Assembly (NCBI GenBank): GCA_963825625.1
Contig: CAWGUF010000016.1
Span: 1-64,000 of the forward strand
Source: CAMDPA01 sp963825625
GTDB taxonomy: Bacteria > Pseudomonadota > Alphaproteobacteria > Rhizobiales > Hyphomicrobiaceae
Length of the DNA: 64,000 nt
Reading direction: 5' to 3'
Shown: piece after piece, positions 1 through 8,816 of the stretch
Layout of the letters: every line of letters begins with the position of its first letter
How positions within the stretch are numbered: position 1 is the first letter of the stretch
Notes under the pieces: model-generated
The model's database searches: none
Seen by the model: the letters and a program-made list of their open reading frames with translations, nothing else
What the model was told of the DNA's origin: nothing
Position numbers and translations under genes: made by a program

Positions 1-113
1 ACCAGGCCGACGTCGCCGCCGCCGACCTCATCAGCGCACGACGCACCGATCAGGGACCGCGGCAGCGATGATCACCGACCGCACGGTGCGCCCCAAACCC
101 GGCGAACGACTCG

Positions 114-498
114 TCATCGAGAGACGCGCGTGGCCGAGCGTCGACCACCAACCGGGATCACCCGGAGCAGATGGTTCCAGCGACACTCGACGCACGCCTC
201 GACCACGTAGGCGCTGAGCTCCTCGGAGCGGTCGTTCAGCTGACGCATCTCCTTCGCGGTGGAGACGCATCGTCCCTGCGCCGACAACCGTGGTCCGAAC
301 ACGTAGGTGACGAGCTTCAGGTCCGCCTCTTCGCAGATCGGGCAACGGGTCGACGTCTGAGTGCCGACGTTGCGGGCGGCACGGATCAACTCGGGATGGG
401 CGTCGCACACCTGATCGAGCGGAACCCGCCCTTTCTTCACCTGGCTGATCAGCATCCGGCGAGCGAGCCGGTGATCGACCAGGCCGCGCGCGAGCCAT
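114..498 (-). CDS. DUF5318 family protein (actinobacterial type), frameshifted near the N-terminus
   Basis: Small protein of unknown function. The family is typical of actinobacteria (Mycobacterium Rv0049 type), where it lies next to penicillin-binding protein genes. Visible family marks are VCDAHPELIRAA, a zinc-ribbon-like pair CPIC and CVEC about 50 residues apart, the stretch VTYVFGPRLS, and the ending ECRWNHLL. The conserved protein starts upstream of the first in-frame Met: an ATG at 496-498 is one base out of frame, and removing one base from the GC run near 484-488 gives MARAGLVDHRLARRM, a good N-terminus. The gene does not belong with the alphaproteobacterial genes that follow. Family assignment is from recall of the motif pattern; the foreign origin is inference. 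Confidence 0.62.
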
Positions 499-587
499 CG
501 GACCGGTGGAGTGCGCCGACCGTGAACGCCATGGGCGCCGAGACTACCGGCTCACACGAGCACACCATGATCAGTGGTCGATCCCCG
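499..587. other. probable chimeric assembly join
   Basis: Left of this stretch is an actinobacterial-type gene reading leftwards. Right of it, from about base 588, the IMP dehydrogenase protein starts abruptly in mid-domain (IKIGIGPGSICTTR) with no start codon and no N-terminal barrel or CBS domains. Neither gene can be extended through the interval. The simplest reading is that two unrelated fragments were joined here. Confidence 0.55.
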
Positions 588-1174
588 ATCAAGATCGGCA
601 TTGGACCGGGCTCGATCTGCACGACGCGGATCGTCGCCGGGGTGGGCGTGCCGCAGTTGACCGCGATCATGGATTGCGCATCGGCCGCAGAAAGCAGGGC
701 ATTCCGATCATTGCCGACGGTGGGGTGCGGTTCTCCGGCGACGTCTCGAAGGCAATCGCGGCCGGTGCCGACTGTGTGATGGTCGGCTCGCTGCTGGCGG
801 GGACCGACGAGAGCCCGGGCGAGACGTATCTCTATCAGGGACGCACATACAAGGCCTATCGTGGGATGGGCTCGGTTGGTGCCATGGCGCGGGGCTCAGC
901 CGATCGCTACTTCCAGCAGGAGGTCAAGGACGAGCTGAAACTGGTGCCCGAGGGCATCGAGGGGCAAGTGCCCTACAAGGGCCCGCTTGCGGCTGTGCTG
1001 CACCAACTGGTCGGCGGTCTCAGGGCCGGCATGGGCTATCTGGGGGCGAAGGACATCCCAGAATTGAAGCGGCGCGCGAAGTTCATCCGGGTGTCGCCGG
1101 CGGGCATGCGCGAGAGTCATCCGCACGGCATCGCCATCACGCGCGAGAGCCCGAATTATCCGGGCAATACCTGA
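588..1174 (+). CDS. guaB: IMP dehydrogenase, C-terminal part only, with one frameshift
   Basis: Oxidises IMP to XMP with NAD, the committed step of guanine nucleotide synthesis. The retained part starts at the catalytic loop GIGPGSICTTR (active-site Cys), continues with IIADGGVRFSGD, the phosphate-binding MVGSLLAGTDESPGE, the flap YRGMGSVGAM and the C-terminal segment SADRYFQQ. About 195 codons remain of the usual ~490-500. The reading frame changes near base 689: GCCGCAGAAAGCAGGGC must lose its frame by one missing base to give AARKQGIPII. The N-terminal half is absent because of the join just upstream, not because of a visible mutation. Protein identity is certain; whether the organism's own guaB is broken cannot be told from here. 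Confidence 0.9.
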
Positions 1175-1304
1175 TATTTGGGCAATATCTGACCGGCGAG
1201 GGGTGAGGCTCGTGCCGGTGAGGGGGGTCGGCTGAGGGGCGGCGGCAGGCGCCTGGTCCGCCAGCATCGGGCATGGCCGCAGGGTCGCGCCGGATCGCGC
1301 CGGA

Positions 1305-1997
1305 CTACCAGCTGGCATCCTTCAGTTCGACAGTATCGCCGCGCTCGACGGTGCGTATACTGAACTGACCGAGCTTGACGGTGAAGCTGACCGTGCTCGT
1401 GTGCGGCAACCACAACCGGTCGAGCCAGGCGTGACCGAGCGATGCGTGCGGCGTGGACGGCATCATCGTGAACTGGTAGTCGCCGGACTCGGTGACAAGC
1501 CGCGGAAACTCCTTGCCCTTGGGAAAGAAGAGGATCGTGCCGGTGTAGCTGTTGCGGCCGGAAATCGTAACGGGGGCAAACGGCACCTTGGGACGATCCT
1601 TGACGATCTGCAGGCCGCCGGTGGGGGACTTCTCAAGCCGGCTGCGCAGGAAATAGCCGCTGGAGACGACATAGGCGCTATAGAATTGCTTGGGCTCGGA
1701 CCGGCCCTTGGTGGTGGCGGCGATCGTGATCGCGTTGATGGTGCCGTCGCGGGCGCCGCGGTTGGAGATCGTGACCGGAACGAGCAGCGCCTCGCGGCCT
1801 TCGTCATGGGTGAAATGGATGACGGGCGCAACGTGGATGTCGATCTCGGGCTGGCGCAGGACCGTCTCATACAGGCTGACGGCGGAAAACAAAAGCGCAC
1901 AGGCCGAGACGATGCTGGTGATGTTGCGTCGCGGATTGCCGTTACGTCGATCGGGTCGGCCTGCGCCTTCGTTGCCGCTGCGTGACTGGTCCGACAT
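1305..1997 (-). CDS. hypothetical single-pass membrane protein
   Basis: A 230-residue protein that I do not recognise. A short basic, Arg/Asn-rich N-terminus is followed by one likely membrane helix at about residues 23-44 (ITSIVSACALLFSAVSLYET), and then by a ~185-residue domain of alternating beta-like segments (VPVTISNRGARDGTI, FAPVTISGRNSYTGTI) that would lie outside the cytoplasm; this resembles an Ig-like or DUF fold but no motif settles it. I chose the start MSDQSRSG because GGAGAGG lies just before it; an upstream ATG at 2180 would add 61 low-complexity residues. It is divergent from the extensin-family gene, so 1998-2231 probably holds promoters for both. Confidence 0.6.
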   Translation of the reverse strand: MSDQSRSGNEGAGRPDRRNGNPRRNITSIVSACALLFSAVSLYETVLRQPEIDIHVAPVIHFTHDEGREALLVPVTISNRGARDGTINAITIAATTKGRSEPKQFYSAYVVSSGYFLRSRLEKSPTGGLQIVKDRPKVPFAPVTISGRNSYTGTILFFPKGKEFPRLVTESGDYQFTMMPSTPHASLGHAWLDRLWLPHTSTVSFTVKLGQFSIRTVERGDTVELKDASW

Positions 1998-2231
1998 GGC
2001 CTCTCCCCGTTTGCAGTGACGTCCGCGCGGTTTTTCAAAGCGCGGCGAATGCGGCGGCATCAAGACAATTGGCCGACGTACCTGATCGGAATGTCCCGGA
2101 TGTGGCGCGTTGGGGCTCGGTTCCGCCGCATGCTCATCCAACTGGCGCCGCAAAAAGCTGCAAGTGTGTGCCCGGAACATCCCGAGGGCATGTTAACGGA
2201 ATATCAACCAAGTCGAGGCAAATCCTGAGGC

Positions 2232-2909
2232 ATGTATCTGCGTCGCGTTGGTTCAATTGTCGGTCTTGTCGGTTGCGGCTTCGTCCTGTGGGGATGCAGC
2301 AGCGGCTCGCCCAGATTTGTGGCGCAGCATGAGCCATGGAGAGCCGACGAGGAACGAGCATGCCTCGTTTCCGGCTACGTCCGTGAACAGCCATGGCTGG
2401 TGGCTCGGGCCTCATTGGGGGCTCCAACAAGCTCTTGCGGCGCGATCCGGCCGTTCCAGATGTCTGCGGCAGCAGGCGGGCGTGTGGCTTTGAAGCCAGC
2501 GGCTCTATTGCGCTGCAATATGATTCCTGCGGTCGAGACGTGGGTGCAGCGGGTCGCGATGCCGGCCGCACAGCGCTATTATGGTGCTCCTCTCGTCGAG
2601 ATGAAGGTGGCTGCGTCCTACGGCTGCCGGCCCCGGAACAATAGGTCGGGTGCCAAGCTGTCCGAGCACGGGCATGCCAATGCCATCGACATCTCCTCTT
2701 TCACGATGGCCAACGGGCATTCGGTAACGGTCAGGAATGGCTGGCGGGGCGATAGTCGAGACCGGGCGTTTCTAAGGGCAGTGCATGGCGGGGCCTGCGG
2801 TCCCTTCAAGACGGTGCTGGGGCCGGAGTCGGATCGCCATCACCAGGACCATTTCCATTTCGATCTGGCCAGGCACGGGCGCGGCGGGCACGACACCTAC
2901 TGCCGATAG
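2232..2909 (+). CDS. extensin family lipoprotein
   Basis: Exported protein with the extensin-like C-terminal domain (Pfam PF06904 type), a family common in Alphaproteobacteria and thought to act at the cell wall. The N-terminus has a hydrophobic stretch ending in a lipobox (VLWGC, Cys about residue 22), so it should be lipidated. The domain is marked by ALLRCNMIPAVETWV, a Cys in SYGCRPRN, the conserved LSEHGHANAIDIS (His and Asp of a D-Ala-D-Ala-carboxypeptidase-like zinc site), and the final HHQDHFHFDLA. All expected conserved positions are present and the length (225 aa) is usual. Confidence 0.85.
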   Translation: MYLRRVGSIVGLVGCGFVLWGCSSGSPRFVAQHEPWRADEERACLVSGYVREQPWLVARASLGAPTSSCGAIRPFQMSAAAGGRVALKPAALLRCNMIPAVETWVQRVAMPAAQRYYGAPLVEMKVAASYGCRPRNNRSGAKLSEHGHANAIDISSFTMANGHSVTVRNGWRGDSRDRAFLRAVHGGACGPFKTVLGPESDRHHQDHFHFDLARHGRGGHDTYCR

Positions 2910-2935
2910 GGCAGGTGTGGTGCTACAAGCGTGGC

Positions 2936-3080
2936 ATGGACTGTAACGGAAACGACGCTGGTCGCGGGTGCCGCGGATATCATCATGGCAATCTGCGCGA
3001 GGCGCTGGTCAAGGCGGCGCTGGAGCTGATCGCGCGCAAGGGCGCGGCCTCTGCCACCGTGAACGAGCCGGCCGCTTCCA
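2936..3080 (+). pseudogene. remnant of a TetR-family regulator N-terminus
   Basis: The frame from 2936 begins with GYHHGNLREALVKAALELI followed by ARKGAASATVNE, the typical start of a TetR DNA-binding domain (helix 1 and the turn before helix 2). Similarity stops after ~45 residues, before the recognition helix, and no ligand-binding domain follows. The same frame happens to stay open into the dioxygenase gene, which creates a false fusion. A short piece in another frame from 3081 (MAAEDLLEATGLIYL) may be a further decayed part. Either a deletion or several indels destroyed it; it may once have controlled the downstream gene. Confidence 0.6.
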
Positions 3081-3268
3081 ATGGCCGCGGAAGACCTGCT
3101 CGAGGCGACTGGCCTGATCTATCTGGATGGGCTGGGCATTGGCTGGACTTCCGCTTGAAACCCCATTTCACAGAGCGGGTCTGTTATGGCAGATTGGTTG
3201 AGCAGGGTGATGCGGTTGCGCTCGCGCTGATGGGACAGGCAGTCGCACGTGTGAAAGGAGACGACAAA

Positions 3269-4108
3269 ATGCCAAAAGCGCTGAGCGCCGCGCAGGTCGA
3301 GCAGTATCATCGTGACGGCTTCTTGTTTCCGATGCGGGTCATGTCGGGGGAGGAGACGGCTCTGTTCGGAGCAAATATGGATGCCGCTCAAGCGTCGAAC
3401 AGATTGCGTGGCGGGGCCAGAACGAAATTCTATCTGCGGTTTCCCTGGGTGCACCGGCTGGCGACAAGCCCGCATCTGCTCGATGTTGTCGAAGATCTGA
3501 TCGGGCCCGACATCATGCTTTATCACAGCACGGTGTGGAACAAGGAAGGCGGCGACGGCGCTTACGTCAGCTGGCACCAGGACAACACGTACTTCGGACA
3601 TGAGCCATGCGATGTGCTGTCGGTGTGGGTCGCGATCACGCCGGCGACGCTGGACTCCGGCTGCATGATGTTTCTGCCGGGTACGCAGAAGGAAGGTCAG
3701 CTGCCGCTCGCCCGCAATGACATCAACAAGAATAATCTGCTGTCATCAGGGCAGACCGTGAAGTTCGATACGTCGTCGATAGAGCCGGTGCCGGTGGTGC
3801 TGCAAGCGGGGGAGGCCTCTATTCACCATGCGTTCCTGATCCACGGCTCGGCGCCGAACGTGTCCAAGGACCGGCGGATGGGAATGACGCTCGTCTATCA
3901 CTCACCGGGCCAACGCCAGGTGGGGCAGGTGAGGACCAGTGCGCTGCTGGTGCGCGGCGAGGATCGGTTCGGCTATTTCGACCATGAGGAGCCGCCGGCC
4001 GCAGAAGCGGAGGACGCAGCTTCGATCAAGCGGTTCGAAGTTGCCGCCAAGCAGTATGCGGAGAAAGTGCGTGAGCTTGGGAACATGACGCTGGATCGTT
4101 TCGCCTGA
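3269..4108 (+). CDS. phytanoyl-CoA dioxygenase (PhyH) family protein
   Basis: Non-haem Fe(II)/2-oxoglutarate-dependent oxygenase of the PhyH family, 279 aa. The iron triad is visible: WHQDN gives His103 and Asp105, and the distal His192 is in FLIHGSAPN; the 2-oxoglutarate Arg follows in SKDRRMGMTL. The start was set at MPKALSAAQ because AAAGGAG lies 8 bases before it and the family similarity begins there (QVEQYHRDGF). A longer frame reaching 2915 contains only the TetR remnant. The substrate is unknown; bacterial relatives hydroxylate small organic acids, osmolytes or phosphonates. The gene stands alone, convergent with the flavin monooxygenase downstream. Confidence 0.85.
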   Translation: MPKALSAAQVEQYHRDGFLFPMRVMSGEETALFGANMDAAQASNRLRGGARTKFYLRFPWVHRLATSPHLLDVVEDLIGPDIMLYHSTVWNKEGGDGAYVSWHQDNTYFGHEPCDVLSVWVAITPATLDSGCMMFLPGTQKEGQLPLARNDINKNNLLSSGQTVKFDTSSIEPVPVVLQAGEASIHHAFLIHGSAPNVSKDRRMGMTLVYHSPGQRQVGQVRTSALLVRGEDRFGYFDHEEPPAAEAEDAASIKRFEVAAKQYAEKVRELGNMTLDRFA

Positions 4109-4185
4109 TCGATCCGCGTTACAGCAGAGTGGCGAGCTCGATTGGGGCGTGCCAGCGGGGCAGCGTCTGGTGCTGGTCGGTCGCG

Positions 4186-5313
4186 TCAGGCGCGCAGCTC
4201 CAGGCGCCGCAAGCGGGGGATCACCTCGTCGAGGAAGTAGGGCAGCTCGTCGAGGTAGTTGACGAGCGAGATCGCGATGCCGCGCAGGCCGGCCTTCGAC
4301 AAGTCGGCGAGCTCGCTGGCGATGCTGTCGGGATCGCCGACAGTGGGTAGCCGCCCATGCCGTTGGCGTAGTGGCGGCGCTGGTCCTCGATATTTCTCCC
4401 GGCCGACAGTCTCGGGCGAGATGTTCTTCTTCTTCAGGATGCCGTCGACGGCGCACCAGTCGGCGCGTCTCGACGATGGCGAATGGTGATAGTCCTTCGC
4501 CTCCTTGATGGTCGGGCGGCAGGTGACGACGCCGACGGTGTAGACGTCCATGTCGCGGCCGAGCTCTTTGCGCCTCGGACTTGAAGCCGGCGACTTCGTC
4601 GGCGTGATCTCACCCAGCGAAGTGCGGTCGGCCTGGGTGAAGAAGGCATCGCAATTGCGGATGGCGAAGGCGCGGCCGTTGGGCGATGCACCGGCATTCA
4701 TGACCACCGGGCGGGATCCGCCATAGGGCTTCGGCTTGGCGCGGATGCCTTTCAGCTTGAGGTGCTCACCGTTGAAGTCGAAGTTCTCCTTGTCGCTCCA
4801 GATGAGCTGTATCGCGTCCCACCATTCCTGGGCGAACTCGTAGCGGCGTTCGTGGTCGCGCTGGGTGACGCCGAACATGTCGAACTCGTCCTCGTTCCAG
4901 CCGCAGACGATGTTGAGGCCGAAGCGGCCGTGACCGACATGGTCGGCGGTGACCATCATCTTGGCGGCGATGATGGGATTGAAGAACGGCGCGTGGACGG
5001 TGCCGAAGACGGTGATGCGTTTGGTTGGGCGAGCAGCCCGGTGGCCCAGGTGATCGTTTCGTAAGTGGCGCCCTGGTAGTCGGTGTCGCCGCCGTAGCCC
5101 TTCCAGCGGCCGATCGGGAGCATGAAGTCGATACCGCCGTCGTCGGCGAGTCTTGGCCAGGCGGAGAATGTCGTCCCACTCCCCGCTCCAGCGCTCGGCA
5201 ACCAGTGTGACGGCGCGCCCGGACGAGCAGTTGGAGCCGAACAGACCGATAATGAGCTTGTTGTCGCCCCGCATACGGTTGCGATCGCTTTGTTGTACAA
5301 CGGCTTGCGGCAT
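4186..5313 (-). CDS. LLM-class flavin-dependent monooxygenase, several frameshifts
   Basis: Luciferase-like flavin monooxygenase of the alkanesulfonate-monooxygenase/pyrimidine RutA-like branch. Conserved blocks are LIIGLFGSNC, FMLPIGRWKGYGG, TVFGTVHAPFFNP, FGLNIVCGWN, EFDMFGVTQRDHERRY, RPVVMNAGASP, ISPETVG, VGDPDSIASELADL and ISLVNYLDELPYF. They are spread over more than one frame: the frame shifts near 5150, returns near 5035, and further compensating shifts occur at about 4600, 4465 and 4370. Total span (1128 nt) equals an intact ~375-aa enzyme, so small indels rather than a deletion are responsible. The start is MPQAVVQQ with GGAGAG upstream. Confidence 0.8.
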   Translation of the reverse strand: MPQAVVQQSDRNRMRGDNKLIIGLFGSNCSSGRAVTLVAERWSGEWDDILRLAKTRRRRRYRLHAPDRPLEGLRRRHRLPGRHLRNDHLGHRAARPTKRITVFGTVHAPFFNPIIAAKMMVTADHVGHGRFGLNIVCGWNEDEFDMFGVTQRDHERRYEFAQEWWDAIQLIWSDKENFDFNGEHLKLKGIRAKPKPYGGSRPVVMNAGASPNGRAFAIRNCDAFFTQADRTSLGEITPTKSPASSPRRKELGRDMDVYTVGVVTCRPTIKEAKDYHHSPSSRRADWCAVDGILKKKNISPETVGREKYRGPAPPLRQRHGRLPTVGDPDSIASELADLSKAGLRGIAISLVNYLDELPYFLDEVIPRLRRLELRA

Positions 5314-5502
5314 GCTGACGCTCTCCAGGCTGGCCCGCGCACGGGGGAAGCGCGTATTGTGCGCGCGGTGCGCTGCAAGGCCAAGGGGGACGGTCTTACA
5401 AATCATGAAACAGCGCATTGCCAAGTGGCGGACGACAGCTCGGGCGAGGCCGGCGTGCGGCTTAGACCTGCGTTGCGATCATGTTCGCGGCGACGTGGAA
5501 TT

Positions 5503-5739
5503 TCAGGCGCGCTTGCGCTCCAGAGCAGAGATGCGGGAGCGCATCTCCACTAGCTCGTCCGCGAGTAGCAGCGAGGTCATCAACAACAGGCGGTCGTCGC
5601 CGGCCTGGCCATACTGCTGCACGAGTGCTTCCAGCTTGTCGCGCACAATGTCTGCAAGCTCGGTGAGGCGCTGCTCCTCGCCCGCTCCACATTGGAGCCG
5701 ATAGGTGCGCCCGTTCAGCGTGATTGCGATCTGCCCCAT
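5503..5739 (-). CDS. zapA: cell division protein ZapA
   Basis: FtsZ-associated protein that bundles FtsZ filaments at the Z-ring. The 78-residue protein has the family's N-terminal beta-strands (IAITLNGRTYRLQCGAGEE) followed by the helix RLTELADIVRDKLEAL and a long C-terminal coiled-coil helix ending RSRISALERKRA. An AGGGGA ribosome site lies before the ATG. It follows the coiled-coil gene at 5782 on the same strand, the usual pairing in Rhizobiales. Downstream one would expect 6S RNA and fau; neither was recognised. Confidence 0.85.
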   Translation of the reverse strand: MGQIAITLNGRTYRLQCGAGEEQRLTELADIVRDKLEALVQQYGQAGDDRLLLMTSLLLADELVEMRSRISALERKRA

Positions 5740-5781
5740 AGGATCCCCTGCTGGCAGCCCAAGCGGTGCATCCGCTGGGAA

Positions 5782-6039
5782 TCACGAATCGGATTCGGGA
5801 AGACTATTGAGTGAATCGATAATCCAATCAATGCGATTGATGACGTCGTCTTGCGCGGCGCGCAGGCGTGCTATCTCTGCACGCGCGGCTTGAAGCTCGC
5901 GTGCAAGCTGGTCGCGCTGCTGGCGCAATTCATCGAGGTTGTCAGACTCCGGGCGCTTGCGCACAGCCACACGTTTGCCTGCACGCGCTTGCACACGCAC
6001 GGGGGCCTGCCTCGGCTGCTGCCCTTTCCGCTCTGTCAT
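5782..6039 (-). CDS. small coiled-coil protein upstream of zapA
   Basis: An 85-residue protein with a basic N-terminal third (RQAPVRVQARAGKRVAVRKR) and a C-terminal heptad-rich helix from about residue 34 (LDELRQQRDQLARELQ) ending in RIDWIIDSLNSLPE. This short protein regularly precedes zapA in Rhizobiales and resembles DUF4164-type proteins. Its function is not known to me; co-transcription with zapA, 42 bases apart, suggests a role at the divisome. Confidence 0.7.
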   Translation of the reverse strand: MTERKGQQPRQAPVRVQARAGKRVAVRKRPESDNLDELRQQRDQLARELQAARAEIARLRAAQDDVINRIDWIIDSLNSLPESDS

Positions 6040-6635
6040 GTACCGCCGCCTTCAGACCCAGTGCCCTCGAGCCCCCTCGCCGCACCGGGTCGTTTATCCG
6101 GCAGACCTTAAGTAAAGTTGGATTGCTACGTCAACTCACGTCTTGTGAATTGGTTGCGGATAAATGGTTGCGTGTTGCACGCACTCCAACCTGTGCGAAT
6201 GGTCCGTTTCGGACGGCTTCGCGGGCCGTGCGGCTGAGGGTTGGGAGCCGATCAGAAATCATCAATAGAATCAGCGTGATCTCGACGGTCGGTTGGTGTT
6301 ATCGGGTGGCAAGCGGTGCGATCGGCCGATGCGCAGTTTGCGCTGCAACCGGGTGTGACGTGCGGGCGGCAAGCCCGTGGTCGGGGCGGAGGGCACGGGG
6401 CGGCTTAAACCTAGATCGAGTTTTATTTTCTCCAGCGTGCGGCGCCAATTGACAGATCGGTGGCCGACGCACAATTACATGCTGTGCATCTGCGAGCTGA
6501 ATTGCAGGTAGAGCGCGCGGATCACCGTGCAAGAGATAACCTGACAATTACGAGTTAACGGCGGATGTTGCACGCGCGTCACAAGTCAGCCAACGGCGCG
6601 TAGCTTGCGGAGCCTCAACGACGGGAGATGGACGG
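6040..6635. other. 596-bp intergenic region between divergent zapA pair and gap
   Basis: No convincing gene is present. In many Rhizobiales tkt sits between the zapA pair and gap; no trace of a transketolase coding sequence is seen here. The stretch is visibly less GC-rich than its neighbours around 6100-6180 and 6540-6560 and must hold the two divergent promoters, but no promoter boxes can be fixed by eye. Confidence 0.5.
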
Positions 6636-7644
6636 ATGACTGTGCGTGTCGCTATCAATGGATTTCGGCCGCATTGGCCGCAACGTGTTGCGAGCTATCG
6701 CGGAATCTGGGCGTACAGATGTGATCGTCGTGTCGATCAACGATCTCGGTCCGGTTGAGACGAATGCCCATCTGTTGCGTTTCGATTCGGTTCATGGGCG
6801 GTTTCCCGGTCAAGTGACCGTGAAAGGCGATTCGATCGATGTCGGCGCCGGTCCGATCAAGGTCACGGCGGTTCGCGATCCGGCCGAGTTGCCGCACAAG
6901 GAGCTCGGCGTCGACATTGCGCTGGAGTGCACTGGAATTTTCACCTCGAAGGAAAAGGCTGCAGGGCATCTCAAGGCGGGCGCCAAACGCGTTCTGGTAT
7001 CTGCGCCCGCGGACAACGTCGACCTGACAGTGGTGTATGGCGTCAACCACGACAAGCTGACCAAGGATCATCTGGTCGTCTCGAACGCATCGTGCACGAC
7101 GAACTGCCTGGCGCCGGTCGCCAAGGTGCTGAACGATGCGATCGGCATCGATACCGGCTTCATGACAACGATCCACTCCTTCACCGGTGATCAGCCTACG
7201 CTGGATACCATGCACAAGGACCTGTACCGGGCGCGGGCGGCGTCGCTGTCCATGATCCCGACCTCGACAGGGGCGGCCAAGGCGGTGGGGCTGGTGCTGC
7301 CGGAGCTCAATGGTCGCCTGGACGGGACCGCGATCCGCGTTCCGACGCCTAATGTGTCTGTGGTCGATTTCAAGTTCGTCTCCAAGCGCGAGACATCGAC
7401 GGACGAGGTCAATGCGGCGATCCAGAAGGCTGCCAGCCAGCAGCTCAAGGGCATTCTCGGCACGACCGACCAGCCCAACGTGTCGGCAGACTTCAACCAC
7501 GACAGTCATTCCTCGATCTTCCACCTGGATCAGACCAAGGTGATGAATGGCAAGTTCGTGCGGGTGCTGTCCTGGTACGATAACGAGTGGGGCTTCTCCA
7601 ACCGGATGATCGATACCGCAGTGGCGATGGGTAAACTGGTCTGA
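6636..7644 (+). CDS. gap: glyceraldehyde-3-phosphate dehydrogenase, one N-terminal frameshift
   Basis: Glycolytic/gluconeogenic NAD(P)-dependent GAPDH. The true start is the ATG at 6636 (MTVRVAING), with GGGAG upstream. The next codons should read FGRIGRNVLRA, but a third T at 6663-6665 moves the frame; the remaining 330 residues are intact. Visible marks: the catalytic Cys in SNASCTTNCLAP, the phosphate-binding TGAAKAVG, the S-loop RVPTPNVSVVDF, and the ending WYDNEWGFSNRM. The frameshift is a homopolymer miscount in a housekeeping gene, so it is probably a sequence error. pgk and tkt, common neighbours, are absent. Confidence 0.95.
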
Positions 7645-7657
7645 CGCTTCAGCCGCA

Positions 7658-7683
7658 GCTCCGGTGCCGGTCGGCGCCGGAGC
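7658..7683 (+). terminator. hairpin after gap
   Basis: An 11-bp stem, GCTCCGGTGCC paired with GGCGCCGGAGC (one G-T wobble), closes a four-base loop 13 bases after the gap stop codon. No long T-run follows, so it may end transcription weakly or protect the 3' end. Confidence 0.5.
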
Positions 7684-7792
7684 AGTGGGTTGCAATCGGT
7701 CGGCTTGCCGGCAGTGACAGCCGTCGCCGGTTCCGGCTCGAATTTCCGGTAATGGTGCTGCTGGAGCGCGGCGCAAGTGGCGGCGTTCGGTG

Positions 7793-7822
7793 GCGTTTCG
7801 GCGGCGTTTCGGCGGCGTTTCA
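7793..7822. repeat. short 11-bp tandem repeat
   Basis: The unit GCGTTTCGGCG occurs twice in a row and starts a third time, just upstream of the alpha/beta hydrolase gene. A preceding related copy (GCGTTCGG) suggests slippage. Confidence 0.6.
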
Positions 7823-7856
7823 TGGGGCATGGGATATTTCTCCGGGGGTGGGGACG

Positions 7857-8780
7857 ATGCCATACGATGCAGCAGGGGCAGAACGCTCCGTATTCATTAC
7901 GGTGCGTGATGGGTTGAGGCTGCATGTGCGTTGCTATGATGCGCCAGGCAGCGATCTCGCCCCAGTGCTGTGCCTGGCCGGTTTGACGCGCAACGGGCGG
8001 GATTTCCACGATCTGGCAAGGGGTCTATCGACAGGCCCATGGCGGAGATCTGTGTACGCACTTGATGCGCGGGGGCGTGGTCTTTCCGAATTCGACAGCA
8101 ACTGGAAGAATTACAGCGTCCCGGTCGAGATGCAGGATGTGATCGACGTGGCGGCCGCGCTCGGTCTGCATGGTGTGCATGTGGTTGGGACGTCGCGCGG
8201 GGGGCTGATCGCCATGGTGCTGGCGGCCGTGCAGCCGTCGATCCTGGGCACGCTGGTCCTGAACGATATCGGGCCGGTCATCGAGTACGAGGGGCTGTCG
8301 CGGATAGCCGGCTATGTCGGTCGCCTGCCGCTGCCGGGAACATGGCAGGAGGCTTGCGAGCTCGTTGCCGATCTGGGGCGGCGCTCGTTTCCGTCGCAGA
8401 CGCCGGAGGTGTGGGAGCAGGTGGCGCGCGCCTGGTTCAACGAGAAAGACGGCCGCCCTACCCGCGGCTACGATCCGAAGCTGGGCAAGACGATATCGTT
8501 CAACGATGGGCCGGTGCCGCAGCTGTGGCCGCAGTTCGATGCCCTGCGGCGAACGCCGTTGCTGGTGATCCGGGGCGAGCTGTCGGATATCCTGAGCGCG
8601 GAAACATTAGGTGAAATGCAGAACCGCCATCCGTACTGTGCCGTCACGGTGGTTCCAGGGCAGGGCCATGCGCCGCTGCTGAAAGATGCCACCACCATCT
8701 CAACGATTGGGCGCTTCATGCTTGCAGCAGAGGGCGGCGGGGCGGTGGCGGGGCGGGATTTCGCGACGGAACGCGACTGA
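7857..8780 (+). CDS. alpha/beta hydrolase
   Basis: Hydrolase of about 307 aa with the alpha/beta fold. The nucleophile elbow is GTSRGG (Ser113), preceded by the oxyanion strand LCLAGLTRNG and the LDARGRGLS motif; the acid is probably in VIRGELSDIL and the catalytic His in PGQGHAPLL. The start MPYDAAGAE was chosen because a GGGGTGGGGA stretch lies in front of it and homology starts there; an in-frame upstream ATG would add residues from the tandem repeat. Substrate unknown; esters, epoxides or meta-cleavage products are all possible. Confidence 0.8.
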   Translation: MPYDAAGAERSVFITVRDGLRLHVRCYDAPGSDLAPVLCLAGLTRNGRDFHDLARGLSTGPWRRSVYALDARGRGLSEFDSNWKNYSVPVEMQDVIDVAAALGLHGVHVVGTSRGGLIAMVLAAVQPSILGTLVLNDIGPVIEYEGLSRIAGYVGRLPLPGTWQEACELVADLGRRSFPSQTPEVWEQVARAWFNEKDGRPTRGYDPKLGKTISFNDGPVPQLWPQFDALRRTPLLVIRGELSDILSAETLGEMQNRHPYCAVTVVPGQGHAPLLKDATTISTIGRFMLAAEGGGAVAGRDFATERD

Positions 8781-8816
8781 GGACGGCAACATCGCGGAAC
8801 GAGGTGGTATCGAGCC

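Noticed and set aside
2915..4108. A 397-residue TetR-PhyH fusion protein
   Set aside because: Only a fragment of the TetR domain is present, the linker is not conserved-looking, and a proper ribosome site starts the PhyH part at 3269.
5314..5502. 6S RNA gene after zapA
   Set aside because: This place often holds ssrS in alphaproteobacteria, but I could not form the required long hairpin with a central bubble from the 189 bases.
6655..7863. 402-residue reading frame opposite gap
   Set aside because: It mirrors a certain GAPDH gene; composition is Arg/His-rich and without any domain, as expected for a shadow frame in GC-rich DNA.
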